This document shows, piece after piece, positions 1 through 8,603 of a stretch of DNA of 40,962 nt; positions within the stretch are counted from its first letter, which is position 1; each line of letters starts with the position of its first letter. Origin of the DNA: Endozoicomonas sp. (ex Botrylloides leachii) (GTDB taxonomy: Bacteria > Pseudomonadota > Gammaproteobacteria > Pseudomonadales > Endozoicomonadaceae); assembly GCA_028728195.1 (NCBI GenBank), contig JAQYUY010000099.1, forward strand, positions 1 to 40,962, written 5' to 3'. A program made the translations under genes and the position numbers. Under the pieces are notes generated by a model. That model searched no databases. It saw nothing but the letters and a program-made list of their open reading frames with translations, and was not told where the DNA came from.

Positions 1-217
1 TCTCAGGCTTGAGCTTTTCCTTGGTCAGGTAGTCATTAATATGCCGAGCGATAGAGTGCTCAGTTTTTCTAAGCGCTTGAGAAATGGCTTTTACTGACCC
101 GTCTTCAGAACGTAGCAGAACGGCTTTGATGCGGTCACACTCTCGAGCATCCCGTGACATTTTATGGCGGGATTCCAAGATAGATTTCTGTTGCTGTGTG
201 AGTGTAAATTTCGGCAT
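1..217 (-). CDS. IS630-family transposase, N-terminal part (cut by window edge)
   Basis: Reading the minus strand from an ATG at 217 gives about 72 codons beginning MPKFTLTQQQKSILESRHK and running off the left edge without a stop. The text 'RDARECDRIKAVLLRSEDGS' followed by 'ISQALRKTEHSIARHIND' matches the N-terminal helix-turn-helix of IS630-type transposases, which bind the element ends. The DDE catalytic part would lie beyond the window. The ORF track lists only a plus-strand shadow (84..296) because this frame is open at the edge. I could not fix the element's right terminal repeat. Whether the gene is intact cannot be judged here. Recognition is by remembered family similarity. Confidence 0.8.
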   Translation of the reverse strand, partial: MPKFTLTQQQKSILESRHKMSRDARECDRIKAVLLRSEDGSVKAISQALRKTEHSIARHINDYLTKEKLKPE

Positions 218-349
218 AGCTATAGGTTGGCAAAAAATGTTGAAAAATCAAGCATCTTCAATGGTCACGGGTATAGATAGTATATCGGTCAAATAAAACC
301 GAATACGCCAAACACTGCCTGCTGAATATTTTCCCTATTCATCAATGGG

Positions 350-532
350 TCATATTGGAAGGTTTCTATCTTCAGATAGTGAAAGAAGCTTTTTAGTCAT
401 TACCCTTAATTCTTTTGCCGCACCAGAGATACCGCTAGCTTCAGGGTTTCTTTTCTGAATGCTTTGGTAGCGCTCATTAGTCACATTAAATAGGGGTTTA
501 ATTATTATAGCGAGGTGCCCAAAAATGGTACC
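350..532 (-). pseudogene. Short ORF remnant of unknown origin
   Basis: The minus strand is open between a stop at 533-535 and a TGA at 350-352. The first usable start is a GTG at 484, giving 44 residues (VTNERYQSIQKRNPEASG... ending SEDRNLPI). The composition looks like real protein and it continues upstream without a start codon. It therefore reads like the C-terminal tail of a broken gene next to the IS630 fragment. I do not recognise the family. The rest of 218-597 shows nothing else I can support. Confidence 0.3.
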
Positions 533-597
533 TCAGATCACGGGTATGCAAAATACTAAAAAATTAACAATTTTCAGCAATAAAGGGTATATACCTC

Positions 598-625
598 TTG
601 CCTAAGCAATAAACCAGTATATAAT
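598..625 (+). promoter_or_regulatory. Sigma-70-like promoter of cspA
   Basis: TTGCCT at 598-603 and a perfect TATAAT at 620-625 are separated by 16 bp. Transcription would start near 632 and leave a leader of about 150 nt before the cspA start. This is close to the leader length known for E. coli cspA. Inferred from motif spacing only. Confidence 0.65.
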
Positions 626-654
626 GAAAGCACGTTAAAAGTGTGAGTTATTCT

Positions 655-666
655 TTATGTACAGAT
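655..666 (+). promoter_or_regulatory. Cold-box-like motif in cspA leader
   Basis: TTATGTACAGAT lies about 25 nt downstream of the predicted start of the transcript. It shares GTACAGA with the E. coli cspA cold box (TGACGTACAGA), which is involved in autoregulation and mRNA stability after cold shock. The match is partial, so this is a suggestion. Confidence 0.4.
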
Positions 667-779
667 TTGATGTTCCGAGTGTAATAGCTCGTCATATTCT
701 TCATAAGTAATAATAAAACTTCTAGCTTCACTGCCTTATTATAAGGCTGCAGTTATTATGAATATATCAGGATATGATT

Positions 780-989
780 ATGTCTATTACTACCGGTACA
801 GTTAAGTGGTTTAACGACGAGAAAGGTTTTGGCTTCATCGCTCAAGAGAACGGCGGGCCAGATGTATTTGCCCACTTTCGTCAAATTGTAGGTGATGGAT
901 TCAAGTCTCTGGCTGAAGGCCAGCGTGTTGAATTTAAAGTAACTCAAGGCCAAAAAGGTCCTCAGGCAGAAGATATTCGACCTATCTAA
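780..989 (+). CDS. cspA: Cold-shock protein, CspA family
   Basis: A 69-residue single-domain cold-shock protein, an OB-fold that binds single-stranded nucleic acid and acts as an RNA chaperone. RNP1 is visible as KGFGFI and an RNP2-like segment as DVFAHF; the N-terminal TGTVKWFN is characteristic. The ORF track starts two codons earlier (774), but [11 protein letters not shown] is the normal family N-terminus and AGGAT lies just upstream of 780. In RNP2 the usual VFVH..A is VFAHF, a small deviation. The gene is monocistronic, with its own promoter, a leader of about 150 nt and a terminator. Many paralogues are named cspA/C/D/E, so the exact letter is uncertain. Confidence 0.93.
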   Translation: MSITTGTVKWFNDEKGFGFIAQENGGPDVFAHFRQIVGDGFKSLAEGQRVEFKVTQGQKGPQAEDIRPI

Positions 990-1044
990 TGGCTAAAACT
1001 ATATAATTATAGTTTATTGCTTCGCCTAAGATCAATGATCAATG

Positions 1045-1080
1045 AAAAAAAGCAGCATGCTTTGTGTGTTGCTTTTTTTA
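1045..1080 (+). terminator. Rho-independent terminator after cspA
   Basis: AAAAAAAGCAGCA pairs with TGTTGCTTTTTTT (one G-U) around a short loop and ends in a run of seven T. The A-tract on the left makes it usable on both strands. The region between cspA and secA (990-1707) otherwise holds the inverted-repeat element at 1182-1343. The roughly 360 bp before secA are AT-rich, with a TATAAT at 1545-1550 but no convincing -35 box. Confidence 0.85.
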
Positions 1081-1181
1081 TGCAATAGCCCATAGTTCCA
1101 TCGCTCGTCTGTTCATTTAAAGATCAGCTTTCAGCTTCACTGCGTCTATAATAATCTCAGCTTGACATAAGAAACCGATTT

Positions 1182-1343
1182 ATACCAATCATATTTTCTA
1201 ACTCTCATAATGAGTATGGGTAATCTCAGTCCAGAGTAAGGCGGAATGACAAGTAAATAGCCGGGCTATTTCTAGGGGTTACAACGCAGAGCTGGTATTC
1301 AGGTGGTCAGCGTAATAGCGTAGTTAAACAACACAATTGGCAT
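1182..1343. repeat. MITE-like element, copy A (162 bp)
   Basis: Starts ATACCAATCATATTTTCTAA and ends with the imperfect complement AGTTAAACAACACAATTGGCAT. It has the same length and layout as copies at 34705-34866 and 40588-40751. The right half (GCTGGTATTCAGGTGGTCAG...AATAGCGTAGTTA) is the best-conserved part among the three. There is no coding capacity. Copy A is the most diverged at its right end. Confidence 0.75.
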
Positions 1344-1707
1344 AATAGGTTGTCAGGCTTAACCTCTGAAACAGATTCGCCTACTTCAGGCTGTTTTCCT
1401 TTATGCGGCAGCTCCGTATTTTTATTCTTTAGTCATAAATTTTATGTTTTCAAATAACAGTGACAACTTTATGCCATTTGACTAGAAATATTGATATAAC
1501 TGGTTTTAATTATATATTTCGCACTGTCAATGCGTAAGTCTTACTATAATGATTTCTTTTCAATGCAATAAATAGAACGAATATGGGTGAGACTTTTTCG
1601 TGATTGTCATAAAATGTCTATCTATTAGTAGCGTGTCTATACTGACGGCTCGGGTTTGTCGGTAGAAAGGGCAGCTTGAAAATTGAGCGTGAGACTATAA
1701 CCAACTT

Positions 1708-4449
1708 ATGTTTGCTTCTTTAGTTAAGAAATTTGTAGGTAGCCGCAACGACCGGCAGCTAAAACGTATGAGAAAGCTGGTCAAGACCATTAATGCGCTT
1801 GAGGACAGTTTGTCTGGCCTTGATGATAGTGCGTTGAAGGCGAAGACACAGGCGTTCAAAGAGCGCTTCAACCGAGGGGAAACACTTGATCAGCTGCTGC
1901 CTGAAGCATTTGCTGTGGTGCGAGAAGTGGGTAAGCGCGTTATGGGTATGCGCCATTTTGACGTTCAGCTTGTGGGGGGGATAACCCTTCATGAGGGGCG
2001 TATTGCTGAAATGCGCACGGGTGAAGGAAAAACGCTAGTAGCTACGTTGCCTGCCTATCTAAATGCTATTTCTGGGGAAGGTGTTCATGTGGTAACAGTG
2101 AATGAATACCTTGCCAGCCGTGATGCCAACTGGATGAGACCTATTTATGAGTTTTTAGGACTAACCGTTGGGGTTATTGTTCCTCAGCAGGAGCCTGATG
2201 AGAAGCGAAAAGCGTATGAAGCAGATATAACGTATGGCACCAACAATGAATTTGGCTTTGATTATCTCCGAGATAATATGGCTTTTCGCAAAGAGGATAA
2301 ATTTCAGCGCACTTTGTCATTTGCTATTGTTGATGAGGTCGATTCAATATTAATTGATGAGGCAAGAACACCTCTGATTATTTCTGGGCCTGCTGAAGAT
2401 TCTTCAGAACTTTACAAAAAGATGAATCTGCTGGTGCCTAAACTCACTCGTCAGGAAGTTACAAGCGAAGGCGAAGTAAAAGATCCGGGCCATTTCATTA
2501 TCGATGAAAAAAGTCGTCAAGTGGAGCTGACAGAACATGGCCATCAGCACATTGAAGAGCTTTTACAACATGAAGGAGCGTTACCGGAAGGTGAAAGTCT
2601 TTACGCACCACAGAACCTTAATCTATTACATCATGTTAATGCCGCATTAAAAGCACGTGTTTTATTTTCGCGTAATGTTGAGTACCTTGTTCAAAAGGGC
2701 GAGATCATGCTGGTTGACGAGCATACCGGCAGGTCTATGCCGGGTCGTCGTTTATCTGAAGGTTTACATCAAGCTCTGGAAGCAAAAGAAGGCTTAGACA
2801 TTCAAGCGGAGAGTCAGACTCTTGCTTCTACAACGTTTCAAAATTATTTCCGTAACTATAAAACCCTATCTGGTATGACTGGCACCGCTGATACCGAGGC
2901 GTTTGAACTGCAACAGATTTATGGTTTGGATGTTGTGGTTATTCCAACACATAAACCTATGGCGAGGAAGGACTTCAATGATCTTGTCTATCTGACAATT
3001 GAAGAAAAGTACGAGGCGATTATTGCAGATATCCAAGAGACTGTTGCAGTAAATAGACCGGTGTTGGTCGGTACGGCTTCTATTGAATCTTCTGAGCGGC
3101 TGTCAGCAGCATTGAATAAAGTGGGCTTAAAGCATCAGGTGTTAAATGCAAAGTTTCACGAAAAAGAAGCGGAAATTATTGCTCAGGCTGGCAAGCCAGG
3201 TGCTATTACGCTAGCAACTAATATGGCTGGTCGAGGTACGGATATTTCATTGGGGGGTAACTGGGAAGCAGAAGTTGTTAAGCTCAATAATTCCTCGGAT
3301 GAAGTTATTAGTCATGCTAAGAAAGAGTGGCAGAAGAGCCATCAAGACGTACTAGCAGCTGGTGGTCTTCACATTATTGGTACGGAGCGGCATGAATCTC
3401 GGCGTATTGATAATCAGTTGAGGGGCCGTGCAGGCCGTCAGGGTGACCCTGGTTCTTCACGCTTTTATTTATCTTTAGAAGATAATCTGATGCGTATTTT
3501 TGCCTCAGACCGAGTTAAAGGGTTTATGAAGGCTCTAGGAATGGATAAGGGAGAAGCCATTGAGCATCGCATGGTCAGTAATGCGATTGAAAAAGCCCAG
3601 CGTAAAGTTGAAGGACGTAACTTTGATATTCGTAAGCAGTTGCTTGAGTACGATGATGTGGCTAACGATCAGCGTAAAGTGATTTACAAACAGCGCGATG
3701 AGCTGTTAAATGCTGAAGATATTTCATCCAGTATTGAGGCGCTAAGGGATGATGTGGTTCATGCGATAATCAGCAGTCATATCCCGCCCCAGAGCCTAGA
3801 GGAGCAGTGGGATATAGTCGGATTAGAAGAGCGTATTGCCAGTGAATTAAATCAAGAAATTCCTGTGCAGCAGTGGCTTAATGAAGACGATCGCCTTGAT
3901 GAAGATGCGTTGCGGCAGAAAATTATTGATGCAACGACTGATGCTTATCGTAAAAAAGAAGAGCTGGCAGGGAGTGACGTCCTTCGCAATTTTGAAAAGC
4001 ATATTTTGTTACGTATCCTTGATGATAAATGGAAAGAACATCTAGCAACAATGGATCACTTGCGACAAGGTATTCACCTGCGAGGTTATGCCCAGAAGAA
4101 CCCAAAGCAAGAATACAAGCGGGAAGCATTTGAGCTGTTCCAGCAGATGTTGGAAGATATCAAACATGATACGACTAGATTGTTATCGCATGTTCAGGTG
4201 CAGCAGGATGACCAGACGGAAGAGGCTGAGCGTCAACGTAGAGAAGACTTAGCTAGGCGAATGAAGTTCCAGCATGCTGCTGCTGAAAGCCCTGGAGATA
4301 GCAATGCATTACCTCCTACTGGAAAGCCAATGGAAGGTACGACTAATGTTCAACCCTTTGTCCGCGAAGGCCGTAAAGTTGGGCGTAATGAAGCATGTCC
4401 CTGTGGCTCTGGGAAGAAATATAAACAGTGTCATGGGAAAATTACTTAA
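1708..4449 (+). CDS. secA: Preprotein translocase ATPase SecA
   Basis: SecA is the motor ATPase that drives secretory proteins through the SecYEG channel at the inner membrane. The 913 residues compare with 901 in E. coli. Walker A is MRTGEGKT near residue 102 and the DEAD-like Walker B region ([14 protein letters not shown]) is near residue 209. The second nucleotide-binding domain has [15 protein letters not shown] and [15 protein letters not shown]. The C-terminus carries the zinc/SecB-binding tail [14 protein letters not shown]. The start [16 protein letters not shown] fits the family, although the upstream Shine-Dalgarno is weak. It is not beside secM, lpxC or mutT; it stands alone between cspA and the convergent ATP-grasp operon. 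I see no terminator in the 180 bp after the stop. Confidence 0.98.
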   Translation: MFASLVKKFVGSRNDRQLKRMRKLVKTINALEDSLSGLDDSALKAKTQAFKERFNRGETLDQLLPEAFAVVREVGKRVMGMRHFDVQLVGGITLHEGRIAEMRTGEGKTLVATLPAYLNAISGEGVHVVTVNEYLASRDANWMRPIYEFLGLTVGVIVPQQEPDEKRKAYEADITYGTNNEFGFDYLRDNMAFRKEDKFQRTLSFAIVDEVDSILIDEARTPLIISGPAEDSSELYKKMNLLVPKLTRQEVTSEGEVKDPGHFIIDEKSRQVELTEHGHQHIEELLQHEGALPEGESLYAPQNLNLLHHVNAALKARVLFSRNVEYLVQKGEIMLVDEHTGRSMPGRRLSEGLHQALEAKEGLDIQAESQTLASTTFQNYFRNYKTLSGMTGTADTEAFELQQIYGLDVVVIPTHKPMARKDFNDLVYLTIEEKYEAIIADIQETVAVNRPVLVGTASIESSERLSAALNKVGLKHQVLNAKFHEKEAEIIAQAGKPGAITLATNMAGRGTDISLGGNWEAEVVKLNNSSDEVISHAKKEWQKSHQDVLAAGGLHIIGTERHESRRIDNQLRGRAGRQGDPGSSRFYLSLEDNLMRIFASDRVKGFMKALGMDKGEAIEHRMVSNAIEKAQRKVEGRNFDIRKQLLEYDDVANDQRKVIYKQRDELLNAEDISSSIEALRDDVVHAIISSHIPPQSLEEQWDIVGLEERIASELNQEIPVQQWLNEDDRLDEDALRQKIIDATTDAYRKKEELAGSDVLRNFEKHILLRILDDKWKEHLATMDHLRQGIHLRGYAQKNPKQEYKREAFELFQQMLEDIKHDTTRLLSHVQVQQDDQTEEAERQRREDLARRMKFQHAAAESPGDSNALPPTGKPMEGTTNVQPFVREGRKVGRNEACPCGSGKKYKQCHGKIT

Positions 4450-4631
4450 CTAATGCAGTTCTGCAAGTAACAGTAGGGTGTTTTTGTTATGCTTTAGCCG
4501 TTTTATGCATAACAATACACTCGTAAATCAAGAATAAGATAAACTAAAACTAAAATAGTTTGAGAACGCATTGTTTGCTTTCAACAGAACGGTATGATTC
4601 ACAAATGCAGTAAAAATGTTAGATCAGCACA

Positions 4632-5540
4632 TCAAAAGATATCTGTCTGCTTGATATGAAGATCTGACAGCTTATTCAAATAGCCTGAAATATCATCGCG
4701 TTCTCCGTATCGTGGGTAGTGATGCATTTCAGCGCAAGGTCTGGAGTTTACCTCAAGAAGAATACTTTTCTGTGCATCGTAGTCATGTTCAATACCTTTC
4801 TCCATAATAATATCGATCCCAAGAATATTGGCATCAAAAATATGAAGTATTTTTTCCATTAACAGAATGTTTTTAGTCGGAATTTTGTCTTTCTCAACTG
4901 TTTCAATAATACCTCCCGAAGGCAGGGCCACTCTATGAAAAAGCAATATCCGTTGTCTATCGTCAGGTATCGAGTTGATACTGAGACCCTGCCTTGCTAG
5001 GAATGACTGCGTTTTCTTTTTTTTCTGAAGAGGGTACATCCACTGGTGCAGCCCCATTTTATTACGAATGTTGTTTTCTTTGTCAATTAAAGCGGAAATA
5101 CTGTCTACACCGTTTCCAATAACAAAGGGAGCATACCGCTGTATGACGGAAATAACGCGGCCATCTGCCACTAATACGCGGTAGTTTTTTCCCTCCAGAT
5201 ATTGTTCAACCACACTGACAGGCCACCATATTTTTGCCAGAAACATAGCTTTCCAAAGTGACCAAAAATTATGAATTGGGAAGTAACTTCCTCTTGAGAA
5301 CCCTCCAACATTGGGTTTGATGACCAGAGGGAAGCCATGTTTTTTTGCAAAAAGGTGAGCCTTCCAAGGATTGATAAATGTTACGCCTTTAGAATGAGGT
5401 ATATTGTGTCGTGCAAATGCTTCGCGTGCCTGTTTTTTGGAACGACAGCTTTTACGTACCTCTAGGGGGTTGAAATTTGTACAGCCGTTAAGAAGCTTAC
5501 TATTAATACATTGGTAAATAAGTTTTTTTATATAAATCAA
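4632..5540 (-). CDS. ATP-grasp ligase, cyanophycin-synthetase-like
   Basis: A 302-residue protein with a full ATP-grasp core. LVIKPNVGGFSRGS is the nucleotide-binding lysine and glycine loop (about residues 75-88). VVEQYLEGKNYRVLVADGRVISV closely resembles the cyanophycin synthetase ligase domain. GIDIIMEKG supplies a metal Asp and LLEVNSRP the E-x-N metal motif near the C-terminus. The family joins a carboxylate to an amine through an acyl-phosphate. The start is TTG at 5540, with AAAGGAGAG upstream; the TTGA overlaps the stop of the preceding ATP-grasp gene by 4 nt, so translation is probably coupled. It lacks the Mur-ligase half of true CphA, so it does not make cyanophycin alone. The substrate is unknown. 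Confidence 0.8.
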   Translation of the reverse strand: MIYIKKLIYQCINSKLLNGCTNFNPLEVRKSCRSKKQAREAFARHNIPHSKGVTFINPWKAHLFAKKHGFPLVIKPNVGGFSRGSYFPIHNFWSLWKAMFLAKIWWPVSVVEQYLEGKNYRVLVADGRVISVIQRYAPFVIGNGVDSISALIDKENNIRNKMGLHQWMYPLQKKKKTQSFLARQGLSINSIPDDRQRILLFHRVALPSGGIIETVEKDKIPTKNILLMEKILHIFDANILGIDIIMEKGIEHDYDAQKSILLEVNSRPCAEMHHYPRYGERDDISGYLNKLSDLHIKQTDIF

Positions 5541-6424
5541 GAAGTCGCTCTCCTTTTGTTAACCAATGCTTTATATTTTCGGGTAAACAATTTTTGAAAA
5601 AGAATAGATTTATTTCTCTGACTCTTAGGGATGGTTTCTGTAATGATTGCCAGCTCACGGCCAAATCGGTTGGCAAGTAGTGCTTTATAACAAAACCCAA
5701 CATTTTTACAAAGAAGTACAAGTGGCATAGGAAGGAAGAGATTAATCTCAAAAATTTTAAACTTTCCGGTCAATAAATCTTTTATGCTATTGGCCTTTAT
5801 GCCATAACGTGCCGTACGAAATGTTCTAATGGTTTTTAGATAGCCCCATAATATGGCCAACTGTTCATCGTTAAATGAATCAGTAATATCAATGTAAGAC
5901 GTTGCCTGATTATAAACCCCATTAACGGGCAATGAGTGTTCACTATCGTTTAAAACTTCTGAAATGGATAGCGTAGAAAAATTATCCAGTGAGTCTGGTG
6001 ATGAAATGAGGTAAACTTCAAATTCCCTGTTACCAATAGCGCTCTCTTGAATTAAGTATGGCGCAGCACTTTTTGCTCTTTGCTTAAGAACTTTAGTGAG
6101 TTCGGCAGCGCTATTAATTCGAACAACCCCCGTGGAATTCTGTCCCCACTCCGGTTTTAGAAATACCGGATAGTTTATTTTTTGGGGAATAAAATCAAGC
6201 TTATATTGATTTAAACGCCAGCATGGATGGATTAACTCATTTATATCGAGCTTGGAAAATAATCCTTTACTTTCATTAAAGTATTCAGCATTCAGTTTAA
6301 AAAAATTAGATGGCATCACTCTACGCAAAAGACAGTGCCATATATAAGTAATAATTAGTAAGGTGCGGATAATCATAAGATTTATATAGTATGCACTCGG
6401 TCTATATCTCTTACCAAGATACAT
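5537..6424 (-). CDS. Divergent ATP-grasp protein
   Basis: A 295-residue protein. YPVFLKPEWGQNSTGVVRI is the ATP-grasp lysine strand, YLIQESAIGNREFEVYLI the adenine-contact region, and KFKIFEINLF the E-x-N motif. In relatives I remember, the segment before it reads RFDIR; here it is RYGIK, replacing a probable metal-binding Asp with Gly. An N-terminal hydrophobic stretch (LMIIRTLLIITYIWHCLL) suggests membrane association. It overlaps the DoxX-like gene by 14 nt and the next ATP-grasp gene by 4 nt, so the three form one translation unit. It may be a regulatory or substrate-binding partner for the complete ATP-grasp ligase downstream. The start ATG at 6424 has AAGG very close to it; M17 is an alternative start. 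Confidence 0.65.
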   Translation of the reverse strand: MYLGKRYRPSAYYINLMIIRTLLIITYIWHCLLRRVMPSNFFKLNAEYFNESKGLFSKLDINELIHPCWRLNQYKLDFIPQKINYPVFLKPEWGQNSTGVVRINSAAELTKVLKQRAKSAAPYLIQESAIGNREFEVYLISSPDSLDNFSTLSISEVLNDSEHSLPVNGVYNQATSYIDITDSFNDEQLAILWGYLKTIRTFRTARYGIKANSIKDLLTGKFKIFEINLFLPMPLVLLCKNVGFCYKALLANRFGRELAIITETIPKSQRNKSILFQKLFTRKYKALVNKRRATS

Positions 6425-6923
6425 TGACCTTATTTTTAATTAGGCTGTAATTAGCTATAGCAATTACCATTCCTAAAATTAGGATTGAAACAGCAGAATA
6501 AAAAAGTGAGCCACCGTCTTCTTTTCCTTCATGCTGCACCACAATACCCAAAGGGGATGCTAGATGGAAGAAGACAGCCCCAAGCATAATGATGGATGCA
6601 GCAAATCCGCCAAGGCAATGGAACCACCGCACATCAACTACGGGCTTGTAATCAAAAAGCTTTGATAAAAATAACAAGATAATAGGAATAAGCAATACCA
6701 TGCTGACTATCAGTTCGGTTGCACCAACAGCAATAGCACCGTATTGAGTAAACCAAGCGCCAATTTCTTGATTAAAAACATCGCCAATCCATTGTCCGAT
6801 AGTGCTAAAAATATGAACTGTATCAGGGTGACCTGAAAATTTATAGGGAAGAGAGAATAGAAAGATCTTGGCAATCCATGCGACAATAATCCAGCTACAT
6901 AGACGAATAATTGTACTTAGCAT
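6411..6923 (-). CDS. DoxX-like integral membrane protein
   Basis: 170 residues with four predicted membrane helices: about 7-26 (IIVAWIAKIFLFSLPYKFSG), 63-85, 105-125 and 145-165. The motifs PYKFSGHPDTVHIFSTIGQWIG and VFFHLASPLGIVVQHEG...DGGSLF are typical of DoxX-family proteins as I remember them. Members are often linked to redox reactions at the quinone or thiosulfate level, but most have no proven function. The start ATG at 6923 has GAGGAAA upstream. It follows the YHS gene after 24 nt and overlaps the ATP-grasp gene after it, so it belongs to the same operon. Confidence 0.8.
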   Translation of the reverse strand: MLSTIIRLCSWIIVAWIAKIFLFSLPYKFSGHPDTVHIFSTIGQWIGDVFNQEIGAWFTQYGAIAVGATELIVSMVLLIPIILLFLSKLFDYKPVVDVRWFHCLGGFAASIIMLGAVFFHLASPLGIVVQHEGKEDGGSLFYSAVSILILGMVIAIANYSLIKNKVNVSW

Positions 6924-6947
6924 AATATGATTTCCTCAAATTCATTC

Positions 6948-7412
6948 TTACTTGAGAATAGCGGACCAATGTTGATCTGCTTTCTTAATTGACTCTTCTT
7001 TATCTGCTAACCATTTCTTTTTTACTGAAGCATCGTAGTTTAGATATAACTTACCATTTTCAATAGACCATTGTTTCGGGTCACTTTTAGCGGTGTGCCC
7101 TTGAGCCATGGCCCATGCGCAGTAACCGCCATATTGAGGAGCGTATTTCTTAGGGTTAGCTTTGAATAATTCTAGGTTTTCTATGCTACTGAATAACCAT
7201 TTTGCACCCATGTATTTGGTGGTATACCGATCACTGCCTTTCTTAGGCTTGCCTTCAGTAAAGTATGCGACCGTATCGTAACCGCTAACAGCTTTATTAT
7301 TAAAAAATCCTGTATATACTCGATCTGTAGCCATTACTGATGTGCTTGTAATAAGAAGTACTAAAGCTACTAGTAAATGTCTAAGCGGCACGTTCCAATA
7401 GTTAGGCTTCAT
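6948..7412 (-). CDS. Secreted YHS-domain protein
   Basis: 154 residues. A signal peptide (LLVALVLLITSTSVMA, cut near residue 28) is followed by a YHS-like domain: VSGYDTVAYFTEGKPKKGSD, YMGAKWLFSSIENLELFKANPKKYAPQYGGYCAWAMAQG. The Y-G-G-Y-C-A-W stretch with one Cys is the hallmark of the 'YHS domain (seleno)protein' group; here the position is Cys, not selenocysteine. The remaining C-terminus (KQWSIENGKLYLNYD..VKKKWLADK) is also typical. YHS domains are associated with metal binding, often copper, but the role of this secreted form is not established. GAGGTG lies five bases before the ATG. It is the first gene of the four-gene operon. Confidence 0.87.
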   Translation of the reverse strand: MKPNYWNVPLRHLLVALVLLITSTSVMATDRVYTGFFNNKAVSGYDTVAYFTEGKPKKGSDRYTTKYMGAKWLFSSIENLELFKANPKKYAPQYGGYCAWAMAQGHTAKSDPKQWSIENGKLYLNYDASVKKKWLADKEESIKKADQHWSAILK

Positions 7413-7625
7413 ATTTTCACCTCACATATTTTATTCATGATCATACTTAATATTGCACAGAAATTATCAGCTGGGAAAGGAGATAACGAGTTAAGTGGCG
7501 TAATAGTCTCAAAATGGCGGCAGCTCAAAAATGTATGACAGGCATTACTGAAATATAGATTAACTATTTAATTTTAACTTGAAAAATTAGTGCACCCATA
7601 AAAAACAGAGTATTAGGCAGTTTTA
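7413..7625. other. AT-rich upstream region of YHS operon
   Basis: This holds the presumed promoter of the YHS operon. The minus strand has TATGAT and TAAAAT stretches just upstream of the YHS start, but I cannot assign a clear -35/-10 pair. No coding sequence is visible. Beyond it, 7626-8110 is transposon debris. Confidence 0.4.
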
Positions 7626-7763
7626 CTATCCAGTCACACTGCAAGTTTTTGGATATCTTTGCTTAAAATCTTGCAGCTTGAGCATATAATGAAGCAAAAA
7701 AAATAATCGCCCCAAAATGGCCTTTTCCGTAAAGCGTTTCACAAGCTCATCAACCTTAATCAT
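7626..7763 (-). pseudogene. 45-residue ORF remnant, transposase-like
   Basis: The minus strand from ATG 7763 reads MIKVDELVKRFTEKAILGRLFFLLHYMLKLQDFKQRYPKTC and stops at 7626. It has no ribosome-binding site that I can see. It lies directly next to the IS982-like remnant, so it is probably another scrap of a mobile element. I do not recognise it with certainty. Confidence 0.25.
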
Positions 7764-7789
7764 CACCTGAGTTCAACATAACAATTATC

Positions 7790-8110
7790 AAGTGATCTCA
7801 ACCAGCCCTGAATGTTCAGAGTAAGTTTCTTCTTTGAAACGCCTGTTGAGTCAGGTATAAGAAATGCCAGATACTTTACCATGACGTGCCTGCAAAAAAG
7901 CTGGGAGTACCGTAAGTGCTTGCAGTGTCAGCTTAACAAACGGGTAATAACTGGCTAGTTCATGAAAGTACTTGTACCCATATTGACAGGCATGATTAAT
8001 ATAGAAATGTTCTAGGAAACGATGAGCGCTAGCATGAAATATGGTGATTGTGGCCACTTCGCTAACTGACTTGGATTGTTTACGAAGGCGTTTGCGACCA
8101 CAGTGCTTGA
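7790..8110 (-). pseudogene. IS982-like transposase remnant, frameshifted
   Basis: The minus strand reads GRKRLRKQSKSVSEVATITIFH, then HRFLEHFYINHACQYGYKYFHELASYYPFVKL and LPAFLQARHGKVSGISY. This matches the N-terminal third of IS982-family transposases ('..KHFYL..VC..L...FP.LVSY.RFV..', '..GISFIDST..') as I remember them. After ISYT the frame stops at 7851. The expected DST continues in another frame (DSTGVSKKKL), which shows a frameshift. The start region is also eroded; 7851..8057 in the ORF track is only the open middle piece. The remnant abuts the 3' end of the Lrp-type regulator gene. The rest of the element is missing. Confidence 0.7.
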
Positions 8111-8119
8111 GCAGATAGT

Positions 8120-8581
8120 TTAGAGAGGTAAAGCGGTGGTATGCTTCATCTGCTCCATAGCAAAGGTAGAGGTGACATCAGTTAGTCCATCAATACTTGC
8201 AACCAGTTTTTTGTAAAAAAGATCAAAAGCAGCCATATCAGCTACAACGATTTTCATCATATAGTCATAATTACCTGCCATGCGGTAAAGCTCCATTACT
8301 TCATCAAGTGCTAATACCTTATCCGTAAAGCTTTTATACCACTCACTGCAGTGATTGGTTGTTTTTATATGGACAAAGGCGGTAAAAGAAAATCCCAATT
8401 TTACTTGATCAAGTAAAGCAACGCGTTGCTTCAACACTCCACACTCTTCCAATTTTTTTAGGCGCTTCCAGCAAGGTGTTGTGGTGAGATTAACCGATTC
8501 GGATAATTCAGCTAATGATAAGTCGCCTTTTTTTTGTAATAGAGAAAGAATTTTTCTATCAATTGAATCTATCTTAATCAT
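8120..8581 (-). CDS. Lrp/AsnC-family transcriptional regulator
   Basis: 153 residues. The N-terminal winged helix-turn-helix (IDRKILSLLQKKGDLSLAELSESVNLTTTPCWKRLKKLEECGVL, residues 6-50) includes the family signature TPCWKRLKKLE. The C-terminal RAM ligand domain (about 65-145) contains MELYRMAGNYDYMMKIVVADMAAF. Such regulators are octameric feast/famine-type proteins that sense amino acids. It is divergent from an EamA transporter gene, with a near-consensus Lrp box between them, so it probably controls that exporter and itself. AGGATAAC precedes the ATG. Its last codons run into the IS982 remnant, but the C-terminus MEQMKHTTALPL looks natural. Confidence 0.92.
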   Translation of the reverse strand: MIKIDSIDRKILSLLQKKGDLSLAELSESVNLTTTPCWKRLKKLEECGVLKQRVALLDQVKLGFSFTAFVHIKTTNHCSEWYKSFTDKVLALDEVMELYRMAGNYDYMMKIVVADMAAFDLFYKKLVASIDGLTDVTSTFAMEQMKHTTALPL

Positions 8582-8603
8582 GTTATCCTAAAAAAAAATA
8601 AAA

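Noticed and set aside
84-296. 70-residue plus-strand ORF at the left edge
   Set aside because: It is a shadow of the minus-strand IS630 transposase frame, which has the recognisable protein.
5503-5751. 82-residue ORF on the minus strand inside the ATP-grasp genes
   Set aside because: Overlapping frame of two well-supported genes without its own features.
6948-7412. Selenocysteine in the YHS protein
   Set aside because: The relevant position is an ordinary Cys codon and no in-frame TGA occurs there.
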